In this document: one piece after another, positions 25,889-33,280 of the stretch
Position numbering within the stretch: position 1 is the first letter of the stretch
How the letters are laid out: every line of letters begins with the position of its first letter
NCBI RefSeq assembly: GCF_014859505.1
Contig: NZ_JACUUD010000017.1
Span: forward strand, 1-40,841
From: Halomonas sp.
GTDB taxonomy: Bacteria; Pseudomonadota; Gammaproteobacteria; Pseudomonadales; Halomonadaceae
Length of the DNA stretch: 40,841 nt
Direction: 5' to 3'
Notes under the pieces: generated by a model
Seen by the model: only the letters and a program-made list of their open reading frames with translations
What the model was told of the DNA's origin: nothing
Databases searched by the model: none
Program-made: the position numbers and the translations under genes

Positions 25889-26563
25889 ATGGCCGGACGA
25901 CTGCATATCGCCCCCCTCGACCTCGCGCGCCTGCTGCCGGAACTGACCGTCGACGCTCCACTCGTGACCAGTCCCAACCTGGCCCCGCGCCGCATGCTCT
26001 CGGCCATTCGCCTGGAGGCCGGCAGACCGCGTCTGGGCCGGCTGTTCTGGGGGCTTACCCCACCCTGGCTGGAGGTGCTCGACCACGCCCCCCACTGCGC
26101 CCGGGCCGAATCGCTGGAATCGCGCCCCATGTTCCGCGAGGCCTTCCAGGCGAGGCGCTGCCTGGTGCCGGCCAGCGGGATCTACGTCTGGAAGACCCAG
26201 CCGCGCTTCAAGCAGCCCTTCCTGATCACCCGCGTCGACCGCGGCCCGCTGCTGCTGGCAGGGTTGTGGTGCCGCTTCCATACCAGCCTGGCGGAGCATA
26301 CCGACTCCCTGGCGCTGATCACGGTACCGACCAATGGGCTCCTGGCGCCGCTCAGCGACCGCCTGCCGGCGGTGATCGACCCCGCCCGGGCGCGACGCTG
26401 GCTCGACCCCGAGACGCCCCTGGAGGAGGCCCGCGCCCTGCTCGCCCCCGCCCCGCGGGAACTGTTGGGCGCTTTCCCGGTATCAAGACGTGTGAACAAC
26501 CCCGCGAATCAGGACGCCGCCTGCGCCCACCCGGTCGGACCGATGCTGCGCCAGCCCGACTGA
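25889..26563 (+). CDS. SRAP (YedK/HMCES)-fold protein lacking catalytic residues
   Basis: A 224-residue SOS-response-associated-peptidase-fold protein. Fold motifs survive: MAGR start, FWGLTPPW (53-60), ARAES (71-75), CLVPASGIYVW (91-101), SDRLPAVI (156-163) and PVSRRVNN (197-204). Active SRAP proteins use Cys2 to crosslink abasic sites, with Asn75, Glu105 and His160 in E. coli YedK. By alignment these are Ala2, Cys70, Val100 and Ser156 here, so neither crosslinking nor proteolytic self-release is expected; the DNA-contacting Arg (Arg72) remains. The frame is intact and GGAG lies five bases before the ATG, so it is probably expressed. A longer in-frame start (25799) would add 30 unrelated residues. 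Function unknown. Confidence 0.85.
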   Translation: MAGRLHIAPLDLARLLPELTVDAPLVTSPNLAPRRMLSAIRLEAGRPRLGRLFWGLTPPWLEVLDHAPHCARAESLESRPMFREAFQARRCLVPASGIYVWKTQPRFKQPFLITRVDRGPLLLAGLWCRFHTSLAEHTDSLALITVPTNGLLAPLSDRLPAVIDPARARRWLDPETPLEEARALLAPAPRELLGAFPVSRRVNNPANQDAACAHPVGPMLRQPD

Positions 26564-26586
26564 TGCCCAGATCCACAGGAGAGACG

Positions 26587-29421
26587 ATGTTCCCTACCCC
26601 GACTGCCCGATGCTGCGGCCTGGCCGCTGCCGCGGCCCTGCTGATCGCCGGCCCCGCCGCGGCCGAGCGCCCCCTCGAGGCGGACGCCGTCGCCGAGGTA
26701 GCCACGCCGCTGGTCAGCCCCCATGACAGCCGCGACTACCGGGTGCTGACCCTGGAGAATGGCCTCACCGCCCTGCTGGTCAGCGACCCCGAGGCCGACA
26801 AGGCCGCCGCCTCCATGAACGTCTCGGTGGGCAGCGCCCAGGACCCCGAGGACCTCGCCGGCCTGGCCCACTTCCTCGAGCACATGCTGTTTCTGGGTAC
26901 CGAGCCCTTCCCGGAGTCCGAGGCCTACCAGAGCTACATCACGCGCCACGGCGGCAGCCATAACGCCTTCACCGCACCCCAGGACACCAACTACTTCTTC
27001 GACATCGACCCCGACGTCCTGGAGGGCGCCCTGGACCGCTTCAGCCAGTTCTTCGTCTCGCCGCTGTTCAACGCCGACCAGCTGGAGAGCGAGCGCAACA
27101 TCGTGCACTCCGAGTACATGGCACGCATCCGCGACGACGCCCGCCGCGAGAATGACGTGCTCAACGCTCTGCTCAACCCCGAGAACCCCACCACCGGCTT
27201 CTCCGTGGGCAGCCGCGAGACCCTGGCCGACCGCCCCGAGGGCGAGCCGAGCCTGCGCGAGCGGGTGATCGATTTCTACGAGCGCTACTACGACGCCAAC
27301 GTCATGCACCTGGCGCTGGTGGCGCCGCAGACCCTGGACGAACTCGAGACGCTGGTGGCGGAACGCTTCGCCGACATCGCCAACCGCGGGCTCGCCGCCC
27401 CGGAGATCACCGAGCCACTGGTGATCGACGACAGCCTGCCCCAGCGGGTTGCGCTGCAGTCGGTGCGCGACAGCCGCCAGCTGCGCCTGCTGTTCCCGAT
27501 CCCCGACCCCCTCGCCGAATATCGCCACAAGCCCGCCGACCTCATCGCCCACCTGCTGGGCCACGAGGGTGACGGCAGCCTGCTGGCGGTGCTGCGCCAG
27601 GCCGGCTGGGCCGACGGCCTCTCCGCCGGGATCTCTCGCAGCGACGGCCACCACGCCCTGTTCAGCGTCAACGTCAGCCTGACCCCGGACGGCGCCGAGG
27701 CCCGCGACGCCATCGAGGCGACCCTGTTCGCCGCCATCGAACAGCTCCGCGCAGGAGGCCTCGAGGCATGGCGCTACGACGAGAAGGCACGCCTCGCCGA
27801 GCAGGAATTCCGCTTCCAGCAGCATGGCGCGCCTCGCCAGGAGGCGATGCGCCTGGCCATGAACCTCTCGCGCTTCCCGATGGAGGACGTGCAGTACGCC
27901 GCCTACCGCATGGACGGCTTCGAGCGCGAGCGCAGCGAGACCTACCTCGACGCCCTGCGCCCCGATAACCTGATCCGCCTCTACAGCGCCCCGGACGTGG
28001 AGGGCGAAGACACCTCCCCCTGGTTCCACGCCCCCTGGCGGGAGGACGACAGCGGCGAAGCCACGGCGCTGTCCGGCCTGGCCCTGCCCGCCCCCAACCC
28101 CTATATCGCCGAGGACCTCGACCTGCTCGACGATCAGGACGAGCGCCCGCGGCAGCTGGTGGCGGAGCCGGCCTTCGACCTCTGGCACATGGCCGATGCC
28201 ACCTTCAACACCCCCAAGGTGGAGTGGCGCTTCAGCCTGCAGCACCCCGGTGCGGCCAGCTCCGCCCGGGAGGCCGCCCTGGCGCGCCTGCTCGCCGGCT
28301 GGCTGGATGACAGCCTCAACGAGGCCTTCTACCCGGCGCGCCTGGCCGGCCAGCACTTCGAGGCCTATGCCCACGCCCGCGGCATCACCCTATCCTTCTC
28401 CGGCTGGCGCGACCGCCAGGAGCAGATGATGGAGCGGGTACTCGAGCAGTTGCAGGTCGGCGAGGTGGACGACGCCAGCGTGGCGCGGGTGCGCTATCGC
28501 CTTCAGCGGGAGTGGCGCAACGCCCCCCAGGCGGCACTGCATCGTCAGGCCGGCCGCACCCTCGCCGAGGCGCTGGTCCGCCCCCAGTGGCCCAGCGCCG
28601 ACCTGCTGGAGGCGAGCCGGGAGCTGACCGCGGATGACCTGCGCGACTACCGCGACGCCCTGCTCGCCGAGCTGCGCCTGGAGGCCATGGCGGTGGGCAA
28701 CCTGGGTGCCGACGAGGCCGAGACCCTGGGGCGACGGGTCGCCGAGCGCCTGGCACCGAGCCTCGACGCCTCCGCCATTCCCGATCTCACGCCGCTCAAG
28801 GCCGACAGCGAGCTGCCCAGCCTGACCCCGCACACCAGCCGCGAGGAGTCGGTGGTGCTGCGCTACCTGCAGGGCCCCGACCGCTCACTGGCCAGCCAGG
28901 CCCGCCTGGCGGTGCTCGGCCAGCTGATCGACACCCCCTTCTACCAACGCCTGCGCACCGAGGAGCAGCTGGGCTACGTGGTCAACGCCGGCTACTCGCC
29001 GATGCTGGACGCCCCGGGGCTGGCGCTGCTGGTGCAGTCGCCGGACACCGAAAGTGCTTCGATCGATGCGCGCATCGACGCCTTCCTGGACGGCTTCGAG
29101 GAAAGCCTGGCGGCGCTGGACGACGAGGCCCTGGCGCCCTATCGCCGGGCGGTCCACGACCGCCTGACCCAGCGCGACACCAGCCTGGCCGGCCGCGCCG
29201 GCCGCCTGTGGCAGGCCATGTCCTTCGGTGACACTGACTTCGACCGCCGCGAGCGGCTCGCCGAGCGGACCCTGGCGGTCGACGCCGACGAGCTGCGCGA
29301 GCTGTGGCCTGACCTGCGCCAGGCGGCGGTGGCCCGGGTCGCCTTCGACCCGGGTGACAAGCCCGACGACGTACTGGCCCTGGCCCGGCATCTGGAGCCG
29401 CTGCCGGAAGTCGAGGAATGA
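26587..29421 (+). CDS. insulinase family (M16) pitrilysin-like zinc metalloprotease
   Basis: A large M16 peptidase of 944 residues, close to pitrilysin/PtrA length (about 960). Residues 1-27 form a signal peptide ending AAA, so it is periplasmic. The inverted zinc motif is HFLEH (His95, Glu98, His99) with the distal ligand Glu176 in VHSEYM, 77 residues beyond His99 as in pitrilysin. Three further M16 domains, degenerate as expected, fill the rest; EEQLGYVV near the end is the conserved substrate-site motif. ATG at 26587 has AGGAG six bases upstream. It starts 23 bp after the SRAP gene and may be cotranscribed. It likely degrades peptides. Confidence 0.93.
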   Translation: MFPTPTARCCGLAAAAALLIAGPAAAERPLEADAVAEVATPLVSPHDSRDYRVLTLENGLTALLVSDPEADKAAASMNVSVGSAQDPEDLAGLAHFLEHMLFLGTEPFPESEAYQSYITRHGGSHNAFTAPQDTNYFFDIDPDVLEGALDRFSQFFVSPLFNADQLESERNIVHSEYMARIRDDARRENDVLNALLNPENPTTGFSVGSRETLADRPEGEPSLRERVIDFYERYYDANVMHLALVAPQTLDELETLVAERFADIANRGLAAPEITEPLVIDDSLPQRVALQSVRDSRQLRLLFPIPDPLAEYRHKPADLIAHLLGHEGDGSLLAVLRQAGWADGLSAGISRSDGHHALFSVNVSLTPDGAEARDAIEATLFAAIEQLRAGGLEAWRYDEKARLAEQEFRFQQHGAPRQEAMRLAMNLSRFPMEDVQYAAYRMDGFERERSETYLDALRPDNLIRLYSAPDVEGEDTSPWFHAPWREDDSGEATALSGLALPAPNPYIAEDLDLLDDQDERPRQLVAEPAFDLWHMADATFNTPKVEWRFSLQHPGAASSAREAALARLLAGWLDDSLNEAFYPARLAGQHFEAYAHARGITLSFSGWRDRQEQMMERVLEQLQVGEVDDASVARVRYRLQREWRNAPQAALHRQAGRTLAEALVRPQWPSADLLEASRELTADDLRDYRDALLAELRLEAMAVGNLGADEAETLGRRVAERLAPSLDASAIPDLTPLKADSELPSLTPHTSREESVVLRYLQGPDRSLASQARLAVLGQLIDTPFYQRLRTEEQLGYVVNAGYSPMLDAPGLALLVQSPDTESASIDARIDAFLDGFEESLAALDDEALAPYRRAVHDRLTQRDTSLAGRAGRLWQAMSFGDTDFDRRERLAERTLAVDADELRELWPDLRQAAVARVAFDPGDKPDDVLALARHLEPLPEVEE

Positions 29422-29463
29422 AGAGTGAAGGGTGAGGAGTAACGCAAGATAAGCGAGAGGCAC

Positions 29464-29507
29464 CTGTGGGAGACCGGCTGTGCCGAGCGAATGGCGGCGC
29501 AGCCGCC
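29464..29507 (+). repeat. REP-like palindromic element between M16 protease and sbcB genes
   Basis: A CTGTGGGAGACC head is followed by an imperfect hairpin (GGCTGTGCC at 29476-29484 with GGCGCAGCC at 29496-29504, one G-U pair) and a nested perfect palindrome GGCGGC-GCA-GCCGCC (29493-29507). The GTGGGAG head followed by a stem resembles Pseudomonas-type REP elements. A second hairpin (TCGCCCC 29543-29549 / GGGGCGA 29567-29573) follows and may serve as a terminator for sbcB. Confidence 0.5.
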
Positions 29508-29577
29508 CGGCGGTGTTACGGCCTGTGCCGAGGCCACCACCTTCGCCCCGCAGAGAGAGGGCCTGAGGGGCGATACC

Positions 29578-31065
29578 TCAGTCGAAGGCCTGGGGCGGCA
29601 CGATCGCCTCGACGTGCATCACCAGCTCCTCGAGGACCTGGCGGTCGCGGTCGCTCAACGCCACCTGATTGAGTCGCTCGATCTCCCGGGCGAAGCCCTT
29701 TAGGGTAAGGCCGGCCACCGCCGAGTCGTTCATGCGCGCCCAGCGATAGGCCTCCCACTGGGCCAGCTCCTCGCCCTCCAGGGTCTCGGGGTAGCTGCGC
29801 GCCCGATAGCGGAACAGCATCTCCTCCAGGCGCGGGTCCTGGAAGGCGAAGCGTGCTCCCACCAGGTCCCAGGGGTCGGCGTCGCGCACCCGCTGCATCT
29901 GCTGGCGGTCGGCCGGGGAGAAGAAGCCCCCGGCGTAGAGCATCAGGTCGGGGTCCTCGGGGCCCGTCGGCGGCGGGTCGGCGAACACCTCGCTCACCCG
30001 GCGCGCCACTTCGGGGTGGGCGGCGAGGCGCTTCCAGTGCTCGCGACAGGCGACCACGTCCAGCCCGAGGCGGGCGACGATCTCGCCATACTCGCCCTGC
30101 TGAGGACCCTCCACGTCCTTGAGGGCGCTGGCGGGGAAGAGCACCGGGCACCTGTTGATGTGAATCACCTTGAGGGGAATGCGCTCCTCACCCTCGGCCA
30201 GGTCGTCGTTGCTGACGAAGACCCGCTGGCGGATCTGCTCGGCGGTGAGGTCGAAGAGCGGGGTCGGGTCCATCGAGAGGTCGTAGACGATGACCCCATT
30301 GGAATTGGTGGGATGCTCGGCCAGTGGCACCACCAGGGCGGCGCAGCCGCGGCTGGCAGGATAGCGGCGCGAGATATGCAGCACCGGCTTGCGACCCGGC
30401 ACGTCGAGCAGCCGGGCCACCGAACGCTTGCCGCGCAGCCCCAGAAGATAGTCGAAGAGCCTCGGATTGACCTCGCGCAGCCGCTTGGCCAGGGCGATGG
30501 TGGCACGCACATCGGCCAGGGCATCGTGGGCGCCCACGTGGGCGATGCCGTTGGCGGCGGTCAGGTCCTCGAGGCGAAAGCTCGGCGCGCCGTCCTCGCG
30601 GCGAGGCCACTCGATGCCTGACGGGCGCAGGGCATGGAAGGCACGCACCACATCGATCAGGTCCCAGCGGGAATTGCCGTTCTGCCACTCCCGGGCGTAG
30701 GGATCGATCAGGTTGCGATAGAAGAGGTGGCGGGTCACCTCGTCGTCGAAACGCAGGCTGTTGTAGCCCAGCACGCAGGTGCCGGGCGCACTCATCAGCG
30801 CCTCGATCTGACCGGCGAACGCCGCCTCGGGCAGGCCACGACGGCGCGCCTGCTGGGGTGTGATCCCTGTGATCAGGCAGGCCTGGGGATGGGGCAGATA
30901 GTCGTCGGCGGGCTTGCAGAACCACTCCACCGGTTCGCCGACCTCGTTGAAGTCGGCATCGGTGCGGATCGCCGCGAACTGGGCCGGGCGGTCACGGCGC
31001 GGGTCGGCACCGAAGGTTTCGTAGTCGTGCCACAGAAAGGTCAGCGGGGCAGCAGGCGGCGCCAT
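29578..31065 (-). CDS. sbcB: exodeoxyribonuclease I SbcB
   Basis: A 495-residue DEDDh-family 3'-5' exonuclease that degrades ssDNA during recombination and mismatch repair. The first exonuclease motif HDYETFGADPRRDRPAQFA (about residues 13-31) is characteristic, followed by ITGITPQQA, YNSLRFDDEVTRHLFYRN and HDALADVRATI with the catalytic His/Asp. A SH3-like and a C-terminal helical domain complete the normal architecture (E. coli 475 residues). ATG at 31065. Convergent with the M16 protease gene. The window also carries recJ, another ssDNA exonuclease, at a separate locus. Confidence 0.96.
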   Translation of the reverse strand: MAPPAAPLTFLWHDYETFGADPRRDRPAQFAAIRTDADFNEVGEPVEWFCKPADDYLPHPQACLITGITPQQARRRGLPEAAFAGQIEALMSAPGTCVLGYNSLRFDDEVTRHLFYRNLIDPYAREWQNGNSRWDLIDVVRAFHALRPSGIEWPRREDGAPSFRLEDLTAANGIAHVGAHDALADVRATIALAKRLREVNPRLFDYLLGLRGKRSVARLLDVPGRKPVLHISRRYPASRGCAALVVPLAEHPTNSNGVIVYDLSMDPTPLFDLTAEQIRQRVFVSNDDLAEGEERIPLKVIHINRCPVLFPASALKDVEGPQQGEYGEIVARLGLDVVACREHWKRLAAHPEVARRVSEVFADPPPTGPEDPDLMLYAGGFFSPADRQQMQRVRDADPWDLVGARFAFQDPRLEEMLFRYRARSYPETLEGEELAQWEAYRWARMNDSAVAGLTLKGFAREIERLNQVALSDRDRQVLEELVMHVEAIVPPQAFD

Positions 31066-31128
31066 GGGCAGACTCTCCGACGGTCAGGCTGGATGGAGGC
31101 CACAGCCTAGCACAGCACCGCTCGTCGC

Positions 31129-31389
31129 TCAGCCCGGCGAGCCCTTCGGCAGGGTGACGTTGAGCTCCAGCACCGAGCAGTTGTCCTCGCTGTCCAGGCT
31201 GATGTTGATGGCGTCGTCGTCCACCTGGACGTAGCGACGGATGACCTCCAGCAGCTCTTTCTCCAGCATCGGCATGTAGTCGGGCTGGCCACGCTGAGTG
31301 CGCTGGTGGGCCACAATGATCTGCAGCCGCTCCTTGGCGACCGACGCGGACTTCTTGCGCTCTCGCTTCAGGAATTCAAGCAGTTTCAC
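31129..31389 (-). CDS. minE: cell division topological specificity factor MinE
   Basis: An 86-residue protein that forms the pole-to-pole oscillating ring with MinD, stimulating its ATPase. The N-terminal MinD-interacting part (LLEFLKRERKKSASVAKERLQIIVAH) and the C-terminal topological domain with DYMPMLEKELLEVI are present. The start is GTG, overlapping the minD stop (GTGA); coupling keeps the MinD:MinE ratio. Last gene of minCDE. Confidence 0.97.
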   Translation of the reverse strand: MKLLEFLKRERKKSASVAKERLQIIVAHQRTQRGQPDYMPMLEKELLEVIRRYVQVDDDAINISLDSEDNCSVLELNVTLPKGSPG

Positions 31390-32204
31390 CGGCGAACTCC
31401 TCCAAACATGCGGCTGAGCAGGCTCTTCTTCTGGTACTCGTGGAAGCGCAGGGGCACGTCCTCGCCGAGCAGGCGCGCCACCGTATCGGTGTAGGCCTGG
31501 CCGGCATCGCTTGCGGCGTCATGGGTCACGGGCACCCCCTGGTTGGAGGCGCGCAGCACCGCCTCGGACTCGGGGATCAGGCCGATCAGGTCGATAGCCA
31601 GGATCTCGCGAATGTCGTCGAGATTGAGCATGTCGCCCAGGTCGACCCGCTCCGGGTTGTAGCGAGTGACCAGCAGGTGCTCCTTGATCGGCTCCTCCCC
31701 GCGCTCGGCGCGTCGGGTCTTGGAGGCCAGCAGGCCGAGGATGCGGTCGGAGTCTCGCACCGAGGAGACCTCGGGATTGGTGACCACGATGGCCTCGTCG
31801 GCGAAGTACATGGCCAGCTGGGCGCCGCGCTCGATGCCCGCCGGGGAGTCGCAGAGGATGTAGTCGAAGTCCTTGCTCAGTGTCTCGAGTACCTTCTCGA
31901 CCCCCTCCTGGCTCAGGGCGTCCTTGTCGCGGGTCTGGGAGGCCGGGAGGATATGCAGGTTGTCGACCCGCTTGTCGCGGATCAGCGCCTGGCTCAGCCC
32001 GGCCTCGCCCTGGATGACGTTGACCAGGTCGTAGACCACCCGGCGCTCGCAGCCCATGATCAGGTCGAGGTTGCGCAGCCCCACGTCGAAATCGATGACC
32101 ACGGTCTTGTTGCCGCGCAGCGCCAGGCCGGTGGCGATGGCTGCCGCGCTGGTTGTCTTGCCGACGCCTCCCTTCCCGGAGGTCACAACGATGATCTTGG
32201 CCAA
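31386..32204 (-). CDS. minD: septum site-determining ATPase MinD
   Basis: A 272-residue ParA/MinD-type membrane ATPase that positions MinC at cell poles. The deviant Walker A motif TSGKGGVGKTTSAAAI (residues 8-23; Lys11 and Lys16), switch II CDSPAGIERGAQ and a C-terminal amphipathic membrane-targeting helix (KKSLLSRMFGGVRR) are visible. The start is TTG with AGGA eight bases upstream. It follows minC by 59 bp and overlaps minE. Confidence 0.97.
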   Translation of the reverse strand: MAKIIVVTSGKGGVGKTTSAAAIATGLALRGNKTVVIDFDVGLRNLDLIMGCERRVVYDLVNVIQGEAGLSQALIRDKRVDNLHILPASQTRDKDALSQEGVEKVLETLSKDFDYILCDSPAGIERGAQLAMYFADEAIVVTNPEVSSVRDSDRILGLLASKTRRAERGEEPIKEHLLVTRYNPERVDLGDMLNLDDIREILAIDLIGLIPESEAVLRASNQGVPVTHDAASDAGQAYTDTVARLLGEDVPLRFHEYQKKSLLSRMFGGVRR

Positions 32205-32263
32205 GAGTCGCTTCCTGTCTGTCGTCAGATGGTAAAGAAATGACCGCCTCGGTCGCGTCCAGC

Positions 32264-33013
32264 CTAGGCCAGCGAAGTGATGCCGAGCTGGTCTCCCTCG
32301 AGACGCACCTGCACCATGGCACCGAGCAGGCGCGGGTCGATGTCCTCGAGTCGCTTGTAGTTGCCGGCCACCGACAGCAGCTCGGCGTGGAGTTCACGGC
32401 AGAAGATGCCGGCCAGTGGGTCGCCGTGGATACCGGCCAGGGCTCGGCCGCGCAGGGCGCCGTAGACATGCACGCTGCCGGCGGCCAACACCTCGGCGCC
32501 GGCATTGACCGCGCCGACGACCACCAGGTCGCCCTCCGGGGCGGTGATCTGCTGGCCGGAGCGTACCGTGCCCCGGAAGATCCTCCCGCCGCTGGCCACG
32601 CCCGGAGGTGACGACAGGGCGACCTCTTCGTCGGCGCTCTCCTCGACGTCCGTCGAAGGCACGCTCTCGAGGGCCCTGGGGCGGCTCGCCTCGAGGGGCG
32701 GGAACCAGCCCAGGCCCAGCGCCCAGGCCGACTGCTTGACCGGCTCGGCCCCGCCGCGCACCGCCACCGGCAGCAGCTTGTGGGCACGGCATACCGCGCA
32801 GATGCGCTCCAGGGCCAGGTGAGGCTCGTCGAGCTTCTCGACGCTGAGCACAACCGGGGTATGCTGGAAGAAGGCCGGGGACTGGCTGAGCTTGCCGGCA
32901 AGCTGGTGACGGATCTGCTCGGGGTCGGCGCTGGCCAGCTCCATGACCGTCATCGGCAGCATGCCGCCCTTGAAGGTGAAGGCCATGCCGTCCCTGTCCA
33001 CTTTGAGGCTCAT
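32264..33013 (-). CDS. minC: septum formation inhibitor MinC
   Basis: A 249-residue FtsZ antagonist. The N-terminal domain (about 1-105, FTFKGGMLPMTVMEL) and the C-terminal beta-helix (from about 145; GRIFRGTVRSGQQI, GNYKRLEDIDPRL) that binds MinD and the septum are both present, joined by an acidic linker (PSTDVEESADEEV). The ATG at 33013 follows GGAG by seven bases; the frame is open upstream, but the family begins here. A good promoter lies about 75 bp upstream (33086-33115). Confidence 0.95.
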   Translation of the reverse strand: MSLKVDRDGMAFTFKGGMLPMTVMELASADPEQIRHQLAGKLSQSPAFFQHTPVVLSVEKLDEPHLALERICAVCRAHKLLPVAVRGGAEPVKQSAWALGLGWFPPLEASRPRALESVPSTDVEESADEEVALSSPPGVASGGRIFRGTVRSGQQITAPEGDLVVVGAVNAGAEVLAAGSVHVYGALRGRALAGIHGDPLAGIFCRELHAELLSVAGNYKRLEDIDPRLLGAMVQVRLEGDQLGITSLA

Positions 33014-33085
33014 TGCCGAACTCCACATGGATGTTGGTCGGGGTACGCCACCAAAGCTAAGCGAGTGCCGCGCCCCCTGCAACTG

Positions 33086-33115
33086 ATCATACGCCCAGCA
33101 AGCCCCCACTGTCAG
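33086..33115 (-). promoter_or_regulatory. sigma70-type promoter for minCDE
   Basis: On the minus strand, CTGACA (complement of 33110-33115, 5/6) and TATGAT (complement of 33086-33091, 5/6) are separated by 18 bp, giving a leader of about 65 nt before minC. Confidence 0.65.
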
Positions 33116-33280
33116 TGTCTCCAGGTGGCCACAACACGGGCTTTTCCCCAGCGGCACCGCATGCTTAGATACCCTCCATGCCCAAGACCGGCGAGGCGCC
33201 TGACGGCCCTGCCCGGCACCACCCGACAATAATCTATCGGCGCGTCCCGGTGTGTGATGCGCCCTTCATCAGGATCGCCC

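Noticed and set aside
26266-26586. 107-codon upstream extension of the M16 protease frame
   Set aside because: It overlaps the SRAP gene and would bury a clear signal peptide; the ATG at 26587 has a good ribosome binding site.
26509-28374. A 621-codon open frame on the minus strand
   Set aside because: Antisense to the M16 protease, whose HFLEH and distal Glu confirm the coding strand.
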